Shown piece after piece: positions 9,368-18,679 of a stretch of 64,000 bases of DNA. The position numbers and the translations under genes were made by a program. Location of the stretch: contig NZ_BMNQ01000011.1 of assembly GCF_014646635.1 (NCBI RefSeq), positions 1 to 64,000 of the forward strand, read 5' to 3'. Source of the DNA: Lentibacillus kapialis (GTDB lineage Bacteria > Bacillota > Bacilli > Bacillales > Amphibacillaceae). The first letter of the stretch is position 1. Every line of letters begins with the position of its first letter. A model generated the notes under the pieces. It was not told where the DNA came from. It worked only from the letters and a program-made list of their open reading frames with translations, and did no database searches.

Positions 9368-10924
9368 CTAAACCTCCTGGGTGACCTCATCTGAGTGATT
9401 TGCAACTTGATTCGTTTTTACATTCCCCGATCCTTCCAATGAATAATTCATAATTTTTTCTTGCGTCGCCTCTTGAACCCCCAGATCGCCTGAAATGCGC
9501 CCTTTGCGCATAACGAGTATTCGATCGCTGACTGCTAATATCTCAGGTAATTCTGAAGAGATTACGATAACTCCTATTCCATCATTAGCTAGTCTTCGTA
9601 TAAGTTTATGAATCTCTGTTTTGGCGCCAATGTCTATACCATTCGTAGGTTCGTCAAAAATAACAACGCTAGGGTCTGCTGATAACCACTTGGCAATGAC
9701 AACTTTTTGCTGATTTCCCCCAGAAAATTTTTCAGCATTTAATTCAGGTAAAGGGGGACGTACATCCAGTGTTTTAACATATTCATCTGCTATTTCAACT
9801 TCTTTTTTTCTGTTAATAAGTTTAAATTTATTTCGTAACTTCTTAATGACTGGTAATGAAATATTATTAACAATCGATTGTTCCAAAACCAGTCCTTGGG
9901 TTTGTCTCGCTTCTGGTATATAAGCGATACCATGTTTGACAGCCTGTTCAGAGTTTTTAATCGATATTTCCTTATCAAAAAGCTTTACAGATCCGGTATC
10001 TGGAGAACTTACTCCGAATATGGCTTGGGCCAATTCCGTGCGCCCTGAACCAACTAGTCCAGTAAGTCCCAAAATTTCTCCTTTTCTTAAGTCAAAAGAT
10101 ATATCTTTAAAATTTCCTTTTTTAGAGAAATTGCTCACATTAAGGATTGTTTCACCAACCTCAGTCTTCGATTGATTTTTTTCATAAGTAACACTGCGGC
10201 CTACCATCATTTTGATCAATTCCTGCTCAGTCGTTTGATTGGCGACATAGGAACCCACAAACTTACCGTCACGCAATACTGTAAAACGATTTGAAACCTC
10301 AAATAGTTCCCTAAGCTTATGACTTATGAAAATGATTGATATACCGCGCTTTTTTAACTTGTTGATCACTTTATAAAGCTTTTCCACTTCATCAGATGAT
10401 AATGAGGAGGTTGGTTCATCCATTACAATTAATTTGGAATCAAATGCCAGTGCTCGAGCTATTTCAACTAATTGCTGCTGCGCAATACTCAGCTGTTCAA
10501 CAACAGAATTTGGATTAATATCCGATTCCAATTCATTTAATGCATCCTCAGCTTTGTTTTTTATTTTCTTCCAATTCATTTTGTTCCACGAGCGTTTATG
10601 ACTGTCCTGCCCGATATAAATATTTTCTGCTACGGATAAATTCGGGAACAGACTCAAGTCCTGATAAATGATAGAAATCCCTTTCATAGTCGCATCATTA
10701 GGCTTATTGATTTCAATTTCATTTCCTTCAAAGAAGAACTGCGCCCCTGCGTCCGGTTTGTGTATACCTGCTAATATTTTAATAAGTGTAGACTTACCTG
10801 CTCCATTCTCACCAACTAAAGCATGAACCTCCCCATGCTTAACCTCTAATTCAACATCATCCAATGCTTTAACACCAGGAAAAGTTTTACTGATATTTTT
10901 CATTTGCAAAATAAATTCACTCAA
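9368..10924 (-). CDS. Sugar ABC transporter ATP-binding protein (two ABC domains)
   Basis: A 518-residue RbsA/LsrA-type ATPase with tandem ABC cassettes. The first has Walker A GENGAGKST, signature LSIAQQQ and Walker B LIVMDEPT; the second has the degenerate loop GLVGSGRTE, signature FSGGNQQ and VVIFDEPT. It energises the two permeases. The start is the TTG at 10924, giving MSEFILQMKN, with AGGGGG eight bases upstream. The longer frame to 10993 would overlap rbsK by 52 nt and lacks a ribosome binding site. It follows rbsK by 17 nt. Confidence 0.88.
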   Translation of the reverse strand: MSEFILQMKNISKTFPGVKALDDVELEVKHGEVHALVGENGAGKSTLIKILAGIHKPDAGAQFFFEGNEIEINKPNDATMKGISIIYQDLSLFPNLSVAENIYIGQDSHKRSWNKMNWKKIKNKAEDALNELESDINPNSVVEQLSIAQQQLVEIARALAFDSKLIVMDEPTSSLSSDEVEKLYKVINKLKKRGISIIFISHKLRELFEVSNRFTVLRDGKFVGSYVANQTTEQELIKMMVGRSVTYEKNQSKTEVGETILNVSNFSKKGNFKDISFDLRKGEILGLTGLVGSGRTELAQAIFGVSSPDTGSVKLFDKEISIKNSEQAVKHGIAYIPEARQTQGLVLEQSIVNNISLPVIKKLRNKFKLINRKKEVEIADEYVKTLDVRPPLPELNAEKFSGGNQQKVVIAKWLSADPSVVIFDEPTNGIDIGAKTEIHKLIRRLANDGIGVIVISSELPEILAVSDRILVMRKGRISGDLGVQEATQEKIMNYSLEGSGNVKTNQVANHSDEVTQEV

Positions 10925-10941
10925 AATGATCGCCCCCTTAT

Positions 10942-11892
10942 TTACACTGAGCTTTCTTTTAAATAGCAATGTGTTAACCCTTTTTTCTTGCAAAAATCAT
11001 TCACTTCATCAATTGTCGGAATTCCCATTTGCGCGCCCAGCTTTGTTACTTTCAATGCCCCAACGGCCGTTGCAAAGTGAGCTGCCGATACAAGATCGCA
11101 TCCATTTGTTATTGCACAGGCTAAGGCACCTGCAAACGCGTCTCCTGCCCCAACGCTATCAACAGCTTCAACAGAGATGGATGGGATGTATTCCCATTCT
11201 CCGCTTTGATACACTACAGAACCCTTATCACCCATTTTAATGATGGAATTTTTTATACCCATATTTTCAAAAGTTTCAGCTGCCATTAAAGCGTTATCAA
11301 TATCAACCACATCAATTCCAAGCATATAATAAGTTTCCTGGCGGTTGGGAGTGACAATGTCTGCATAATCCAGGGCTTTGATTGTAATACCTTCAGCAGG
11401 AGCAGGATCCAAAATAACATACATACCTTTTTCCTTTGCTAATTGCATCGCTCTGATAACAGTGTCTTGTGGCACTTCCATTTGTACCAGAAGAACTTCA
11501 CTATCATGGATTTTATTGAAAGCATTTTCAACATCATTTATATTTAAATCTTCATTAGCACCCTTTAATACCAACATCGTATTTTCAGCCGTTTGGTCAA
11601 TTGTAATAATCGCTGTTCCCGTAGCCAGTGAATCAGAACGTTTAATAAAATACGTATTCACATTTGATTCTTTTAAACTATCAACTAGTTTATCTCCATA
11701 TATATCATTACCGATAGCACCAATCATGTTTGCCGACTTCCCTAAACGGGCAACAGCTGTAGCTTGATTTGCGCCTTTGCCACCGGGTAAATACTCAATT
11801 TTGTTCCCAAATATGGTTTGACCTCTTTTTGGGTATTTGTCTGTTACTGCAACGGTATCTATGTTGATGCTCCCTACCACTGTTACATTCAT
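10942..11892 (-). CDS. rbsK: Ribokinase (PfkB family)
   Basis: A 316-residue PfkB-type sugar kinase. The N-terminus MNVTVVGSINID, the GGKGANQA motif (about 38-45) and the C-terminal catalytic VDSVGAGDAFAGALA (anion hole and catalytic Asp) are typical of ribokinase. It phosphorylates D-ribose or a related pentose at O5 in the cytoplasm. It is the second gene of the operon, 23 nt after the epimerase gene. With AraB downstream, the operon encodes two sugar kinases of different families, which implies more than one substrate or a branched route. Confidence 0.85.
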   Translation of the reverse strand: MNVTVVGSINIDTVAVTDKYPKRGQTIFGNKIEYLPGGKGANQATAVARLGKSANMIGAIGNDIYGDKLVDSLKESNVNTYFIKRSDSLATGTAIITIDQTAENTMLVLKGANEDLNINDVENAFNKIHDSEVLLVQMEVPQDTVIRAMQLAKEKGMYVILDPAPAEGITIKALDYADIVTPNRQETYYMLGIDVVDIDNALMAAETFENMGIKNSIIKMGDKGSVVYQSGEWEYIPSISVEAVDSVGAGDAFAGALACAITNGCDLVSAAHFATAVGALKVTKLGAQMGIPTIDEVNDFCKKKGLTHCYLKESSV

Positions 11893-11915
11893 TTGTTACC
11901 GCCCTTTACTTGAAT

Positions 11916-12599
11916 TTAGGATTCAGCCGTGCTGCAGCGGCTGTTCATAAAATTGTTCAGTTCATCCATTGCTTGTTCCAAAGATTTATCCTTTTTAAAT
12001 AAAGAGGAAGTTCCACACACCAACATATCCGCACCTTTTTCCAACACCTTTGGAATAGTTTCATAACTTATATTTCCGTCCACTTGGATATCAATCGATA
12101 AATTGTTTTCCGCTATTAATTGATTTAAACGCTCAATTTTATTATAAATTAGTGGGATAAACTTTTGACCTGCAAACCCAGGGTTAACAGTCATTAAAAC
12201 CACATAATCAATCATATCCCATATATAATCCAAATTATAAAGTGGTGTGGAGGGATTTAATGCAACCCCCGCTTTTAGGCCTCGATTACGTATAAGTTGA
12301 AGGGTTCTCTGTAAATGAATAGTTGCTTCGGCATGAACCGAAATCATATCTGCGCCTGCCTCAATGAACACGTCTATATATTTTTCCGGCTCTTCAATCA
12401 TAAGATGTATATCAAATGATGCTTTTGTTAATTGTCGCAACGATTTAACAATTTCAGGCCCCAAAGTAAAATTCGGTACAAAGCGGCCGTCCATGACATC
12501 AAAATGAAAAAAATCCACTCTTTTATGATCTAACCTTACAATAGTCTCCTGTAAATTTCCCATATCCGCACACATTAAAGACGGTCCCAATTTCACCAT
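11916..12599 (-). CDS. Ribulose-phosphate 3-epimerase family protein (Rpe/AlsE-like)
   Basis: A 227-residue TIM barrel of the Rpe family. Visible ligand and active-site segments are GPSLMCAD (about 5-12), FHFDVMDGRFVPN (about 32-44), DIHLMIE (about 69-75), TVNPGFAGQ (about 139-147) and DIQVDGNIS (about 172-180). Rpe enzymes interconvert ribulose 5-phosphate and xylulose 5-phosphate; the AlsE branch acts on D-allulose 6-phosphate. The housekeeping rpe normally lies elsewhere, so this copy is probably specialised for the operon. It is the first gene after the promoter and cre, with a very strong GGGGGGGAG ribosome binding site. Confidence 0.82.
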   Translation of the reverse strand: MVKLGPSLMCADMGNLQETIVRLDHKRVDFFHFDVMDGRFVPNFTLGPEIVKSLRQLTKASFDIHLMIEEPEKYIDVFIEAGADMISVHAEATIHLQRTLQLIRNRGLKAGVALNPSTPLYNLDYIWDMIDYVVLMTVNPGFAGQKFIPLIYNKIERLNQLIAENNLSIDIQVDGNISYETIPKVLEKGADMLVCGTSSLFKKDKSLEQAMDELNNFMNSRCSTAES

Positions 12600-12649
12600 T
12601 TAACTCCCCCCTAGACTCGATCAACCAATCAAATTCACATGATTGGCTA

Positions 12650-12663
12650 TGAAATCGTTAACA
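12650..12663 (-). promoter_or_regulatory. Catabolite response element (cre) of the rpe-rbsK-ABC-araDB operon
   Basis: TGAAATCGTTAACA matches the CcpA-binding consensus TGWAANCGNTNWCA at all 14 positions. It lies in the leader, about 50 nt after the -10 box and about 50 nt before rpe, so CcpA bound there would block elongation when preferred sugars are present. Confidence 0.8.
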
Positions 12664-12715
12664 TTAGATTCAAAAAATAAAGATTTAAATAATCACAATC
12701 TTCATCTTGTATTAT

Positions 12716-12744
12716 ACTATAGCATTTGTATTTTTGTTTTTCAA
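12716..12744 (-). promoter_or_regulatory. SigA promoter of the rpe operon
   Basis: The -35 box TTGAAA (12739-12744) and -10 box TATAGT (12716-12721) are separated by 17 nt on the minus strand. The distance to rpe is about 115 nt, leaving room for the cre. The rest of the 12600-12924 gap is AT-rich and shows no gene. Confidence 0.7.
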
Positions 12745-12924
12745 CAAAAAATATTGTTTTATCAGGAGATAATAAACATTTAATTATGTGTTTACCCAAC
12801 ATACAACTTTGAAATAAAATATATTCGCAAATTCATCCCAAAAAAACAGTGATCTAAAATTCTGTCTAAATGAAAAGAATGAGCTATTATAATATAAATA
12901 TGAATTTCAAAAAGCGTTACTGAA

Positions 12925-13725
12925 TTATCCATCATCACCAAAATGGGATTTAATTCCAAGGTTGTTTAATTCCTTAATCTTCTCAATGGATACTTTATTA
13001 TCTGATATTAAATAATCTACATCCTCCAATTCGCACAATCCAATCAAAGACTTTACCCCGAACTTACTGTAATCAACTAAAAGGAATAGTGTTTCCGATA
13101 TATGCAACAGTTGTTTTTTTACAAGTGCTTGCGCTTCATGTATTTCACTTACCCCTCTATTGATATCAATCCCCATACAGGAAAAGAAGAATTTATCAAC
13201 ATGATAATCCTGGATCACCCTTTCTGCGAAATTACCTACAAGTGACATAGATTCCTCCGATGCATATCCGCCAATTAATATAATTTCAATCCCTTCTTCT
13301 TTAACTAATTCTAATGTAACTGGGATCGAATTAGTAATAACTGTCAGACTTTTATCTTTCAAATATTTAGTCATTTGTAAGCTTGTTGTACTAGCGTCAA
13401 TAGCAATGATATCTCCATCTTCAACAAATGAAGCAGCTTTTTTCGCAATCATCTCTTTCTCCTCAATATGAGATTCCTGTCTTTTTAGAACAGGAATCTC
13501 CACTCCGTCATCAAGATAATGTTTAACTGCACCTCCATGTATACGATTTATAAATCCATCCCTTTCAAGTCTCTCTAAATCCCTCCTTATCGTTTCCTCA
13601 CTTACCTCAAACGTTTTACTTAATTCAGAGACCCTTGCTGATCCGTTTTTCTCTACTATATCCGTAATTCTCTGTTGGCGTTCATTTAAGAATATAAATG
13701 GGTTTTTATTTGTTACATTCCTCAT
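12925..13725 (-). CDS. DeoR-family transcriptional regulator of the adjacent sugar operon
   Basis: A 266-residue DeoR/GlpR-type repressor. The N-terminal winged helix reads NERQQRITDIV then SELSKTFEVSEETIRRDLE, followed by the family hallmark RIHGGAV. The C-terminal DeoRC domain, about residues 85-255, binds a phosphorylated sugar and includes DASTTSLQM and SCMGIDINRGVSE. The ATG at 13725 has AAGGGG eight bases upstream. It lies directly upstream of the cre-controlled sugar operon in the same direction but has a 325-nt gap after it containing that operon's own promoter. It probably represses that operon until a sugar phosphate accumulates. Confidence 0.85.
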   Translation of the reverse strand: MRNVTNKNPFIFLNERQQRITDIVEKNGSARVSELSKTFEVSEETIRRDLERLERDGFINRIHGGAVKHYLDDGVEIPVLKRQESHIEEKEMIAKKAASFVEDGDIIAIDASTTSLQMTKYLKDKSLTVITNSIPVTLELVKEEGIEIILIGGYASEESMSLVGNFAERVIQDYHVDKFFFSCMGIDINRGVSEIHEAQALVKKQLLHISETLFLLVDYSKFGVKSLIGLCELEDVDYLISDNKVSIEKIKELNNLGIKSHFGDDG

Positions 13726-13984
13726 TTGTCATACCCCTTTTTTATAATAATAATTTATCAAACAGTACAGTATTATCTTATCAGCGGAACTTCAATTTGT
13801 ATATCAGACAAAAGTATGTGGTTTTTTCTTTTGTTTACTATGGTTAATCGTTTTGTTTTGTGTGCATTCAAGTTAATCAACAATCTTATCATCTGGTGTA
13901 CTTTAAACATAGTCCAAACCTGAATAAAGGATTACTTTGTAAAATAGTACTGATTTTTCTTTCTATTTGTATAAAAGAAGAAAC

Positions 13985-14019
13985 AGGAACCGGAAATAAA
14001 CTTTCCGATTACTGTTCCT
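13985..14019 (-). terminator. Probable terminator after the rhamnose operon
   Basis: Imperfect hairpin with the outer pair AGGAAC/GTTCCT and an inner CGGAAA/TTTCCG pair, with T-rich flanks on the minus strand. It lies between rhaR and the next DeoR gene. The 680-nt gap from 13726 to 14409 contains only this structure. A 66-codon frame at 14062-14262 has no convincing start signal or recognisable family. Confidence 0.45.
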
Positions 14020-14409
14020 TTTAGGCATACATTAACGTTTATTTCAATATCTGTACTAATGCTAAGTTCTTTTATGAAACTGCCACATGAAACAAACTAA
14101 TTGGCTGAATCTTTGTTCGCTTTTTGAATTTTTGATGCATGGGTCAGTTGCCTTACTTGAACTTTTGAGGATATAACAATATAACTTTTGTGCAACGGAC
14201 AAATAAATGATATAAACTTGGTTATCAGCATGTTTGCGCTTCAAAATGATCCACTTATACAACCGTCAATTCAAATATTTCAACCGAACATTTGCCGACC
14301 TCTGTTGGGTAGATTTCGCATATACAGGGGAAAAATAAGGAACCTTTCACTAAATTACCATTCCCATTTATAAAATCATATCATTAATTGACAGTCTCAA
14401 GGGCTTTAT

Positions 14410-15171
14410 CTAAACCTTAATTAAATGAAGTGACTTGTCTTTCAGCTGTTTTATAAAGCGACCGTCTACTTTACCATCAGCAATAATATGATTAATCATA
14501 CCCAAGTTGCTAATATGAGAAAATGTTTGGATACCAAATTTACTGTGATCAATCATTAAATACACATTATCAGCGCTCTGAATCATCTTTTTTTTCATTC
14601 GTGCTTGCTGTTCGTTCGATTCGCTTATGCCATGATCTAAATGAAGTCCCTTGCATGAAATAAATGCTTTTTTAACGTGATAATTATCTAATGAGTCTTC
14701 AGCTAACGGGCCGACGAATGATAATGACTCGGATAGTAATATGCCACCAGTAGATATAACTGTGATTTGATGTTTTGAGCTCAACTCCATGGCTACCTTA
14801 ATAGAATTGGTTAATATCGTTAATGAAATATTCGGAAGCGATTTTGCCATATACCAAGCGGTAGTACTCGCATCTAAGATTAACTTATCTCCTTCTGCCA
14901 CTTGTTTAACTGCTTCGACCGCAATCTCTCTTTTCTCATTAACGTTCATTATCTCTCGTTCGAAATAAGGGACTTCCAATGAATCAGGCGAGGTCACACT
15001 GATCGCTCCCCCATGACTGCGTGACAGCTTCCCCTCTTTTTCTAACTTTTCTAAATCCCTTCGTATAGTTTCCTCGGTTACTGAAAAAATTCGACTTAAT
15101 TCTGTCACACGTATACTTTTTCGTTCATTTACCATTTCCACAATATTTTGCTGTCTCTCAGCTACAAGCAT
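14410..15171 (-). CDS. rhaR: DeoR-family regulator of L-rhamnose genes
   Basis: A 253-residue DeoR-family protein. The N-terminal winged helix contains ERQQNIVEMV, VTELSRIFSVTEETIRRDLE and the hallmark SHGGAI. The C-terminal effector domain contains DASTTAWYMAKSL and SCKGLHLDHGISESNEQQ. It is the last gene of the rhamnose cluster, 88 nt after rhaEW. B. subtilis RhaR (formerly YulB), also a DeoR-family protein, occupies the same operon and responds to L-rhamnulose 1-phosphate, so the same role is inferred here. It resembles the DeoR protein at 12925 but is clearly a separate gene. Confidence 0.8.
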   Translation of the reverse strand: MLVAERQQNIVEMVNERKSIRVTELSRIFSVTEETIRRDLEKLEKEGKLSRSHGGAISVTSPDSLEVPYFEREIMNVNEKREIAVEAVKQVAEGDKLILDASTTAWYMAKSLPNISLTILTNSIKVAMELSSKHQITVISTGGILLSESLSFVGPLAEDSLDNYHVKKAFISCKGLHLDHGISESNEQQARMKKKMIQSADNVYLMIDHSKFGIQTFSHISNLGMINHIIADGKVDGRFIKQLKDKSLHLIKV

Positions 15172-15259
15172 TGACTTAACCTTCCTTTACTACCAGATAT
15201 CTGTGTTTTGATTAAATATTCAACTCCCTACAAAGACACAGAGAATTTGTGATGTTCAC

Positions 15260-17326
15260 TTACCTAGTGAATGCCGCTGCTACACCACCATCAACAGTTA
15301 TCATACAGCCTGTTGTTTTAGCCGCTTTAGAAGAAGATAAAAACGCTATCGATTCTGCAATGTCTTCCGGGAGAATATTAACATTTAGAATCGTACGTTT
15401 TCTGTAATGCTCTTCTAGCTCATCCGCTTCAATCCCATATGAGGACGCTCGTTCCTCTTTCCAATTTGAGTCCCAAATTTTCGAACCACGGATGACAGCA
15501 TCAGGCAAAACAGAGTTAACACGGATACCATGTTGGCCGCCATCTGCAGCAACTGTTCTGGCAAGATGTACTTCAGAAGCTTTAGCTGTACTATAAGCGG
15601 CTGCGTTTTTACCAGCATAGATGGAGTTTTTCGAACCAACAAAAACCATGCTGCCGCCGATTTCCTGTTCTTTCATAAGCTTAAACGCTTCTCTTGCAAC
15701 GAGGAAATATCCAGTTACCAGAACATTGATATTCAAATTCCATTTTTCCATGGTCGTGTCTTCAAACTTACTGGAACTTGCCAATCCAGCATTGTTGACA
15801 ATTATATCTAATCCGCCATATCTCAGAACAGAACTCTTGAAAGCTGCTTCTACCTCTTCCTCTTTCGTAACATCCATTTTCACCGCAAATGCACGGTTTT
15901 GACCGTAGCGTTCATTGATTTCGTTCGCCAGGTTTTGAGCCCCTTCTAAATCGATATCAGCAACTACGACATGAGCCCCTTCTGATAGTAGACGTTTACA
16001 AGTTGCGCTTCCGATACCACCAGCACCGCCGGTTACAAATGCAACTTGACGGGAAAACTCAGCTTCCGGTGGTGCTAAGCTTAATTTATAAAGCTCCAGC
16101 TGCCAATATTCGATAGCGTAGGACTCGGCCTCATTAAGGGATATAAAATTCCCAAGCAGTGTAGCACCACGCATCACGGCTACCGCTCGATGGTACAACG
16201 ATTCACTTACATTAGCAGCCGACCAGCTCTTGCCTGTATTCACCATACCAATGCCGGGAATTAACATGACACGTGGAGCTGTCTCAGTGATTTTGTCTCC
16301 TTCTGATTTATTCCGTTCAAAGTAAGCAATATATTCTTCCTTAAATGCTGCGACACCTGATTTAATAGCTTCAATTAAACTATCAATATCCTTACCTGCC
16401 GGTTCCCACTCTACATACAACGGAGCCCGTTTTGTATGAACAAGGTGATCCGGACAAGCAGCACCAATTTGTGACAGCTCTTTAGCATGTTCACTGTTTA
16501 CAAACTCGAGAACCGCTTTACTATCATCATTTGTAACAATCATTTTTTTATCGGAGCTAACCTGTCCGCGAATAACTGGCAGTACTTGTGCAAGGATAGT
16601 TTCTCGCTCTTCTTTGCTCAATGAATTGTATTTTTGTCCACCAAAAAGTGTTTTGCCTTTTGCTTTGGCTTCAAAGTAATTCTCAGCCTCCTGAATAACA
16701 GAAATGGTTTTGTCATAGCTTTCTTTAGAAGCTGCCCCCCATGTTACAAGTCCATGCTTTTCCATGATTACCAAGTCAGCGTTTGGATTGTTTTGAACAC
16801 CTTCAGCAATCATTTTAGAGAGCTTAAATCCCGGACGAATATATGGTATCCAAACAAAACGGTCACCATAAATTTCTTTTGCTATTTCCTCTCCATTATC
16901 AGCACACGCAATACTAACGATGGCATCAGGATGGGTATGATCAACATGTTTAAATGGCAAAAATGCATGAAGCAATGTTTCAATGGAAGAGCGCGGATGT
17001 TTTGAATCAATCATGCAATGTGACAAATACTCCACCATGTCTTCATCGGACATATCATCTTTTTTCATTAACGGTCTAATATCTTCCATTTTTAAACCGG
17101 TGAAGTTTTTTGCCCCCATTGTTGCAAGATCAGAACCACTTCCTTTTACCCACATTACTTCGATTTCATCGCCTTTAAAGTCTGTTTCTGTTGTTTTTGC
17201 AGATGTATTTCCGCCGCCCCAGTTAGCGACTGATCGGTCTTGACCTAACAAATTTGAGCGGTATACAAGTTCATCTAATCCTGTTTCAAAATTAGTTTTA
17301 TTGTTATCCCAACGATTTTGTACCAA
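15260..17326 (-). CDS. rhaEW: Bifunctional rhamnulose-1-phosphate aldolase / lactaldehyde dehydrogenase
   Basis: A 688-residue fusion, matching the 689 residues of B. subtilis RhaEW (YuxG). The N-terminal half, to about residue 400, is a class II aldolase domain with zinc-site motifs DHTHPDAIVS and MEKHGLVTWG; it splits L-rhamnulose 1-phosphate into glycerone phosphate and L-lactaldehyde. The C-terminal half is a short-chain dehydrogenase with the nucleotide loop TGGAGGIG, NNAG, and the catalytic YSTAKA, and oxidises the aldehyde. The start is TTG at 17326 with AGGAGG eight bases upstream. It replaces separate RhaD and aldehyde dehydrogenase genes. Confidence 0.92.
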   Translation of the reverse strand: MVQNRWDNNKTNFETGLDELVYRSNLLGQDRSVANWGGGNTSAKTTETDFKGDEIEVMWVKGSGSDLATMGAKNFTGLKMEDIRPLMKKDDMSDEDMVEYLSHCMIDSKHPRSSIETLLHAFLPFKHVDHTHPDAIVSIACADNGEEIAKEIYGDRFVWIPYIRPGFKLSKMIAEGVQNNPNADLVIMEKHGLVTWGAASKESYDKTISVIQEAENYFEAKAKGKTLFGGQKYNSLSKEERETILAQVLPVIRGQVSSDKKMIVTNDDSKAVLEFVNSEHAKELSQIGAACPDHLVHTKRAPLYVEWEPAGKDIDSLIEAIKSGVAAFKEEYIAYFERNKSEGDKITETAPRVMLIPGIGMVNTGKSWSAANVSESLYHRAVAVMRGATLLGNFISLNEAESYAIEYWQLELYKLSLAPPEAEFSRQVAFVTGGAGGIGSATCKRLLSEGAHVVVADIDLEGAQNLANEINERYGQNRAFAVKMDVTKEEEVEAAFKSSVLRYGGLDIIVNNAGLASSSKFEDTTMEKWNLNINVLVTGYFLVAREAFKLMKEQEIGGSMVFVGSKNSIYAGKNAAAYSTAKASEVHLARTVAADGGQHGIRVNSVLPDAVIRGSKIWDSNWKEERASSYGIEADELEEHYRKRTILNVNILPEDIAESIAFLSSSKAAKTTGCMITVDGGVAAAFTR

Positions 17327-17419
17327 TAGAACAACCTCCTGTATATAATTCTTACGTAAGTGTATCATTATTTTGTTTATTTTTTAATATTTTTATTTAC
17401 TTTTGATTTTGCACTAAAT

Positions 17420-18679
17420 CTATTGTTTTCTTTGAGACAAAACAGATTTCTCATATTTATTAACCTCATCCAGCCACGCCTCTTTTACCGGCACACCCAT
17501 TTGCTCACAATAATAATCCCATATAGCACCAAATGGATATGTTTTTAACTCTTCCATCAATGCCAATCTCTCGGTAAAGTTCCCTTCTTCTTGTAATTGT
17601 TTCAAATGTTCATTTGGCGTCAACAAAGCATATAACAATGCCTTTATCATATTCCGCGTTCCGATTGTCCATGCTGCAACACGATTAATGCTAGCGTCAA
17701 AGAAATCCAGACCAATCGACACTTTATCCAATGCATCATTGCGGACAAGTTCCAAGCCAATTTCACGCAGTTCGTCATCTAAGATAATAACATGATCACT
17801 GTCCCAGCGAACCGGCCGTGACACATGCAATGCAAGTTGATCACTATATAAGAGCATAGCCGAAATTTTATTGGAAACGACCTCGGTCGGATGATAGTGT
17901 CCTGTATCCAGCAAGCATAACTTATTGTTCTTCAGGGCGTAACCCATGTAAAACTCATGTGACCCGACAACATAAGCCTCTGAGCCAATACCAAACAGTT
18001 TGCTTTCCATCGCGTCAACATTGTATTTTTCATCAGTCTCTACTGAAAATACTTCATCTAAAGAATCTTTTAATCTTTTTCTTGGTGTCAAACGATCACT
18101 TGGGATATCCTTATAGCCATCCGGAATCCAAATGTTCGTTAACGCTGGTGTACCCAGCTCCCTGCCGAAATATTCACCAATTCTGCGGCTCGCAATCGCA
18201 TGACGAATCCAAAAATCTCTAATTTTTTTATCGGGATGTGCCAATGTTAAACCGTCATCTGCTTTTGAATGTGAGAAAAACGTTGGGTTGAAATCCAGTC
18301 CTAATTCATGTTTTTTCGCCCAATCAACCCAATTCTTAAAGTGTTCGGGCTTAATTTCATCCCGATCAACTACTTTACCATTTGTTTCGCCATAGATGGC
18401 ATGCAAATTAATGCGATGCTTGCCGGGAATAAGCGAAAGCGCTTTTTCCAAATCACTTCTTAATTCTTCAGGCGTAGCTGCTTTTCCGGGATAATTCCCG
18501 GTTACGTCAATTCCACCCGATAATTCTTGTTGATCGGCTTCAAATCCGCCGATATCATCACCCTGCCAGCAATGAATTGAAATGGGTACCTGCTTTAACT
18601 GCTCTAACGCTGCGTCAACATCGATTCCCCATTTTTCATAGTGTTTTTTAGCTTCCTGATAATTTTCTTGAATGGTCAT
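17420..18679 (-). CDS. rhaI: L-rhamnose isomerase
   Basis: A 419-residue TIM-barrel isomerase converting L-rhamnose to L-rhamnulose with a divalent metal. Recognisable segments include [14 protein letters not shown] (about 34-47), [10 protein letters not shown] (metal and substrate region), [11 protein letters not shown] and [15 protein letters not shown]. The length equals that of Bacillus RhaA/RhaI proteins (about 420). Its ATG overlaps the rhaB stop by 4 nt. Together with rhaB and rhaEW it makes a complete cytoplasmic rhamnose pathway; no rhamnose mutarotase gene (rhaM) is in the cluster. Confidence 0.93.
   Translation of the reverse strand: MTIQENYQEAKKHYEKWGIDVDAALEQLKQVPISIHCWQGDDIGGFEADQQELSGGIDVTGNYPGKAATPEELRSDLEKALSLIPGKHRINLHAIYGETNGKVVDRDEIKPEHFKNWVDWAKKHELGLDFNPTFFSHSKADDGLTLAHPDKKIRDFWIRHAIASRRIGEYFGRELGTPALTNIWIPDGYKDIPSDRLTPRKRLKDSLDEVFSVETDEKYNVDAMESKLFGIGSEAYVVGSHEFYMGYALKNNKLCLLDTGHYHPTEVVSNKISAMLLYSDQLALHVSRPVRWDSDHVIILDDELREIGLELVRNDALDKVSIGLDFFDASINRVAAWTIGTRNMIKALLYALLTPNEHLKQLQEEGNFTERLALMEELKTYPFGAIWDYYCEQMGVPVKEAWLDEVNKYEKSVLSQRKQ

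Noticed and set aside
9366-10993. Upstream ATG starts for the ATPase (10993), first permease (9405) and binding protein (7318)
   Set aside because: They overlap upstream genes or lack ribosome binding sites. Strong sites support the downstream starts used here.
14062-14262. 66-codon minus-strand frame in the gap before rhaR
   Set aside because: No ribosome binding site, no recognisable family and an adjacent non-coding region. It could be a decayed transposase end but cannot be supported.
15415-18222. Antisense frames over the rhamnose genes
   Set aside because: They are shadows of well-identified genes on the opposite strand.
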